NCBI GenBank assembly: GCA_013361595.1 | Contig: JABFXT010000208.1 | Location: 1-9,812, forward strand | DNA from: Nocardia sp. | Lineage (GTDB): Bacteria; Actinomycetota; Actinomycetes; Mycobacteriales; Mycobacteriaceae | Length of the DNA: 9,812 nucleotides | Direction: 5' to 3' | Part shown: positions 7,226 to 9,812 of the stretch, one piece after another | How the letters are laid out: each line of letters begins with the position of its first letter | Numbering within the stretch: position 1 is the stretch's first letter | Translations under genes and position numbers: made by a program | Notes under the pieces: model-generated | Databases searched by the model: none | What the model saw: the letters and a program-made list of their open reading frames with translations, nothing else | What the model was told of the DNA's origin: nothing

Positions 7226-7255
7226 GCGGCCCGCTACGTCGTCGGAGCGGGCCGC
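7226..7255 (-). other. Leader hairpin A of oxygenase 2 (possible attenuator)
   Basis: A perfect 10-bp stem, GCGGCCCGCT / AGCGGGCCGC, with a 10-base loop, lies wholly within the predicted 5' leader, 49 to 78 bases before the start codon and downstream of the promoter. It could be a leader stabiliser, an attenuator, or a terminator against read-through from the molybdoenzyme gene. I see no T-run and no known riboswitch signature. Confidence 0.5.
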
Positions 7256-7276
7256 ATCGGCGAACCGAAACCCACA

Positions 7277-7308
7277 GCGATAGTGGATCCAGCTCCAGAC
7301 TATCAATC
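7277..7308 (-). promoter_or_regulatory. TetR operator and promoter of oxygenase 2
   Basis: GATAGT (7279-7284) and ACTATC (7299-7304) are inverted, with GATAG and CTATC exactly 16 bases apart as in the tetR/oxygenase 1 region. The minus-strand half-site at 7308-7296 matches the plus-strand half-site at 5427-5439 at 11 of 13 bases (GAWTGATAGTCWG). On the minus strand TTGATA (7306-7301), an 18-base spacer and TATCGC (7282-7277) make a promoter pointing at oxygenase 2, with expected start of transcription near 7270 and a leader of about 93 bases. Confidence 0.65.
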
Positions 7309-7335
7309 GCCCACGCAAACCGGCATGGATCAACG

Positions 7336-7359
7336 GGATTCGATCGATGGATCGAATCC
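7336..7359 (-). terminator. Inverted repeat after the molybdoenzyme gene, probable terminator
   Basis: GGATTCGATC and GATCGAATCC form a perfect 10-bp stem with the four-base loop GATG (plus-strand reading). It lies 51 bases after the molybdoenzyme stop codon and about 30 bases before the oxygenase 2 promoter. No T-run follows. The stem is less GC-rich than the other terminators here, so an operator role is also possible. Confidence 0.5.
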
Positions 7360-7409
7360 GGCGGATGCACCGCGCGCGGACTACCGATACGGGACCGGCA
7401 CGAGGCGGC

Positions 7410-9614
7410 TCAGGCGGGCGTCACCGAAACCGGGACGCCGTTGAACACCGCATTGCCCGACGGCACATCCAGGACCGAATCATCGGTCAGCACATTGGCG
7501 TTGACGCCCGCGTTCTCCCGGGCCACCCGCTGCGATCCGGTCGTATGTCCCCAGCCGTGCGGCAGGCTCACCACTCCGGGCATGATCGAATCGGTGGGCT
7601 CCACCGGCACCGTGAGCGAACCGGCGGCGGATTCGACCAGCGCCCGCTCGCCCAGTCCGAGGCGAGCGATATCGTCGGGGTGGATCTGCAATGTGCAGCG
7701 ATTCGTCCCACCCACCAGCCGGGGCGCGTTGTGCATCCAGCTGTTGTTGGAGCGCAGATGGCGGCGACCGATCAGGACCATTTGCGCCGGCGCCGCCACC
7801 GGCCCGGCCCGCAGCCGGTCGAGATCGGCCAGCAGCGCCGCCGGCGCCAGATCCACCTGCCCCGACGCGGTACGCAGCACCTCGTGCAGCCGGGGTCGCA
7901 ACGCGCCCAGATCGATACCGTGCGGATTGTCCAGCAGGGTACGCAAACTCAGGTCTCCGCCGTTCCACTCCCCGTACGGGCCCAGCCGCAACATCAGGTC
8001 GAGGCGCTGTTCGGTGCTGGTGGCGCCGGACAACTCGGGCCGCCGATCCTCGAAGCCGGCCGCCCGCAATGTGGTGCCGATGACGAACTCGTCGAACGCC
8101 GCGAGCGGATCGGATTCGGCGGTCGGGTTGTGCGGTTGCCCGCCGACCGCTGCCGCCAGCCGCACATATACCGCGGCCTCCGACGGCCGGTCCCCGAGCG
8201 GAACCAGTGGCGGCGAGTACCGCGCATAGTTACGGACCGCGAACTGCAGCAGCGCGAAATCGTAGTGCGGGGACTGGACCGGACGCGGCGGCGGCAGGAT
8301 CACATCGGCGTGGCGAGTGGTCTCGTTGAGATAGCAGTCCAGGCTCACCATGAAATCCAGCCCGGCGAACGCGGCGTCCAGCCGCGCGCCGCTGGGCGCC
8401 GACAGCACCGGATTCCCGGCCGCGGTGATCAATGCCCGCACCCGGCCTTCGCCCGGGGTGATGATCTCGTCGATCAACGTGGCCACCGGAAGTTCACCCA
8501 TCGCTTCGGGCAGCTCGCGAACCCGGCTGCGCCAGCGCCCGGGCCGGAAAGGTCTGGTACGTACGATTCCCCGGACGGCCGCGGCCGCGAACATCGCACC
8601 ACCGGGAGTGTCGAGGTTCCCGGTGAGCACGTTGATCACATCCACCAGCCACTGAGTGACGGTGCCGAATTCCGCGGTGCAGGTCCCGATCCGGGCGTAC
8701 ACCACCGCGGTCGGGGCCGCGGCGAGCTCGCGGGCGAGCCGGCGCACGGTATCGGCGGGCACACCGGTGCGCGCCGATACGGTATCCGGGTCGAATTCCG
8801 CAGCGGCCGAACGCAGCTCGTTCAGGCCGGTCACCGGCACCCCGATCGCCGCGAGATCCTCGGCGAACAGTGTGTGCACGATGCCGAACAGCAGATATGC
8901 GTCGGTTCCCGGCCGGACGAAGAGATGCTCATCGGCCCGGGCAGCCGTGCGGGTGCGCCGCGGATCGACCACGACGAGGCGACCGCCGCGGGCCTTCAGC
9001 GCCTGCAATCTGCCCGGGAAGTCCGGCGCCGTACACAGCGAACCGTTCGATTCGAGCGGATTGGCGCCGAGCATCAGCAGGTAATCGGTGCGGTCCAGAT
9101 CGGGGACCGGCACCGCGAGCGGATCGCCGAACATCAACCCGCACGCCAGCTGTTTGGGCATCTGGTCGGCGGTACTGGCGGAGAAGACGTTCTTCGAGCC
9201 GAGCGCCCGGATCAGGGCCGGTGCGTACAGGGTCCCGGCGACGGTGTGCGCATTGGGGTTGCCCAGGTACAACGCCACCGATTGAGCACCGTGTTCGGCC
9301 TTGATCGCCGGGATCCGCGAGGCGATCAGATCGAACGCCTCCGCCCATCCCACCGTCCGCCACGAGCCGGTGGCACGATTCCGCACCATGGGGTCGGTGA
9401 TCCGGTCCGGGTCACCGTCGAGCTGCCCGAAACTGGCACCCTTCGGGCACAGGAAACCTTTACTGAACGGATCCAGCTTGTCGCCACGCGCGCCGGTCAC
9501 CCGATCGTGCGAGTCGACGGCCAGCTCCAGGCCACAGGCCGCCTCGCACAGCGGGCAGGTACGCAGCAGGTTCCGGACGGCGGTATCGGGTACGGCGGGG
9601 TTCGGTGCGACCAT
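7410..9614 (-). CDS. Molybdopterin-dependent oxidoreductase (DMSO reductase family)
   Basis: A 734-residue single-chain molybdoenzyme with a bis-molybdopterin guanine dinucleotide cofactor expected from the family. An N-terminal [4Fe-4S] motif is complete: C20, C23, C27 and C56, followed by the conserved Lys of CPKG (K58). The molybdopterin-binding core follows, with YLGNPNAHT (116-124), LMLGANPLESNGS (180-192) and VVVDPRRT (214-221); the C-terminal dinucleotide-binding domain starts near residue 612 (RRHLRSNNSWMHN, then PHGWGH). No Tat signal, so probably cytoplasmic. No iron-sulphur or membrane partner is encoded beside it, so its redox partner and substrate are unknown. At the molybdenum-ligand region, SASTADQMP (145-153), there is no Cys or selenocysteine; D150, T148 or S147 are the candidates. 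ATG 9614 has no good ribosome-binding site but TAATGAT lies just upstream, suggesting leaderless or near-leaderless expression. Confidence 0.92.
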   Translation of the reverse strand: MVAPNPAVPDTAVRNLLRTCPLCEAACGLELAVDSHDRVTGARGDKLDPFSKGFLCPKGASFGQLDGDPDRITDPMVRNRATGSWRTVGWAEAFDLIASRIPAIKAEHGAQSVALYLGNPNAHTVAGTLYAPALIRALGSKNVFSASTADQMPKQLACGLMFGDPLAVPVPDLDRTDYLLMLGANPLESNGSLCTAPDFPGRLQALKARGGRLVVVDPRRTRTAARADEHLFVRPGTDAYLLFGIVHTLFAEDLAAIGVPVTGLNELRSAAAEFDPDTVSARTGVPADTVRRLARELAAAPTAVVYARIGTCTAEFGTVTQWLVDVINVLTGNLDTPGGAMFAAAAVRGIVRTRPFRPGRWRSRVRELPEAMGELPVATLIDEIITPGEGRVRALITAAGNPVLSAPSGARLDAAFAGLDFMVSLDCYLNETTRHADVILPPPRPVQSPHYDFALLQFAVRNYARYSPPLVPLGDRPSEAAVYVRLAAAVGGQPHNPTAESDPLAAFDEFVIGTTLRAAGFEDRRPELSGATSTEQRLDLMLRLGPYGEWNGGDLSLRTLLDNPHGIDLGALRPRLHEVLRTASGQVDLAPAALLADLDRLRAGPVAAPAQMVLIGRRHLRSNNSWMHNAPRLVGGTNRCTLQIHPDDIARLGLGERALVESAAGSLTVPVEPTDSIMPGVVSLPHGWGHTTGSQRVARENAGVNANVLTDDSVLDVPSGNAVFNGVPVSVTPA

Positions 9615-9633
9615 GGCACCATCATTACTCTTT

Positions 9634-9657
9634 GATACACCGACCGGAGGGTGTATC
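9634..9657. promoter_or_regulatory. Dyad operator candidate between molybdoenzyme and right-edge gene
   Basis: GATACACC (9634-9641) and GGTGTATC (9650-9657) form a perfect 8-bp inverted repeat with an 8-base spacer. It sits 20 to 43 bases upstream of the molybdoenzyme start and 54 bases before the right-edge gene. It also reads TTGATA-N16-TATCGA on the plus strand and TCGATA-N16-TATCAA on the minus strand, so it may overlap promoters. It resembles the TetR operators in its GATA/TATC arms but has a different spacing and inner sequence, so I treat it as a different site. Confidence 0.55.
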
Positions 9658-9698
9658 GAGAGATCCGCGACGAAATAGCGCGCCCGAACGACCCGGCC

Positions 9699-9711
9699 TA
9701 CCGTCGAGGTA
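9699..9711 (+). promoter_or_regulatory. Candidate leaderless -10 box of the right-edge gene
   Basis: TACCGT (9699-9704) fits the TANNNT -10 pattern and places the expected first transcribed base exactly on the A of ATG 9711. The only Shine-Dalgarno-like bases (GAGG) end one base before the ATG, too close to work. No clear -35 is visible. Confidence 0.4.
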
Positions 9712-9812
9712 TGACGAGATCACCGGCGCGGGACGATTGGGTGCCGGATGCGTGCACCCTGCCCACTGTCGAACAGCCGATCCGGCTCGCCGAATTCGAC
9801 GAGTTCTTCGCC
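9711..9812 (+). CDS. Small hypothetical protein (partial, C-terminus off right edge)
   Basis: Only 34 N-terminal residues are visible, beginning MTRSPARDDWVPDACTLPTV and continuing with an acidic/aromatic stretch ending EFDEFFA. I have an impression that short actinobacterial proteins of about 100 residues begin with a WVPDACTLPT-like segment, but I cannot assign a function or confirm the family. There is no signal peptide. The open frame with this composition, the TANNNT box before the ATG and divergence from the molybdoenzyme gene support it as a real gene. Confidence 0.6.
   Translation, partial: MTRSPARDDWVPDACTLPTVEQPIRLAEFDEFFA

Noticed and set aside
7178..7333. Upstream extension of oxygenase 2 by 52 codons
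   Set aside because: It would translate the operator and both leader hairpins, while ATG 7177 has an AGGAGG four bases upstream.
7347..9635. Open frame of about 760 codons on the plus strand opposite the molybdoenzyme
   Set aside because: Arg/Gly/His-rich translation with no motifs; the minus-strand frame has a complete Fe-S motif and domain order.
1..9812. Search by eye for tRNA, rRNA, CRISPR, insertion sequence ends or integration sites
   Set aside because: No repeat arrays, transposase-like frames, cloverleaf sequences or target-site duplications were seen.

Overview
This window looks like chromosomal DNA of a high-GC, mycolic-acid-containing actinomycete, probably Nocardia or a close relative. 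The evidence is the strong G/C third-position bias in every gene, GTG starts, putative leaderless promoters, an antigen-85-type secreted esterase, and a TetR/MpaB-type oxygenase cluster of a kind common in Actinobacteria. I see no tRNA, rRNA, IS element, phage gene or CRISPR array. The species assignment is inference.

Layout. (1) Positions 1-619, minus: N-terminal part of a secreted antigen-85-like esterase/mycolyltransferase that runs off the left edge. (2) 620-981: divergent intergenic region with a 14-bp palindrome. (3) 982-2427, plus: gnd, 6-phosphogluconate dehydrogenase, followed by a strong hairpin. (4) 2510-4255, plus: a D-aminoacylase-like amidohydrolase that appears to be expressed from its own leaderless promoter and ends in a hairpin. 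(5) 4416-5399, minus: the first MpaB-type (DUF2236) oxygenase. (6) 5547-6170, plus: a TetR regulator divergent from it. (7) 6191-7177, minus: a second MpaB-type oxygenase, convergent with tetR. (8) 7410-9614, minus: a DMSO-reductase-family molybdopterin oxidoreductase with an N-terminal [4Fe-4S] motif. (9) 9711 to the right edge, plus: the start of a small unidentified protein.

The main discovery is a shared regulatory element. The tetR/oxygenase-1 intergenic region and the promoter of oxygenase 2 both carry the inverted repeat GATAG-N16-CTATC. The half-sites are 21 bp (two helical turns) apart, and one extended half-site in each matches the other at 11 of 13 positions. In both, the arms coincide with plausible -35 and -10 hexamers (TGATA-like, N18, TATC-like) directed at the oxygenase gene. 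The simplest reading is a small local regulon: the TetR protein represses itself and two paralogous haem oxygenase-like enzymes that flank it. The ligand and the oxygenase substrates cannot be read from the sequence.

Other points of interest: the structured 5' leader of oxygenase 2 (two hairpins before its Shine-Dalgarno); two or three probable leaderless genes; a separate 8-bp-arm dyad (GATACACC/GGTGTATC) between the molybdoenzyme and the right-edge gene; the absence of Cys at the expected molybdenum-ligand position of the molybdoenzyme; and the apparent loss of the usual second-shell metal histidines in the amidohydrolase.
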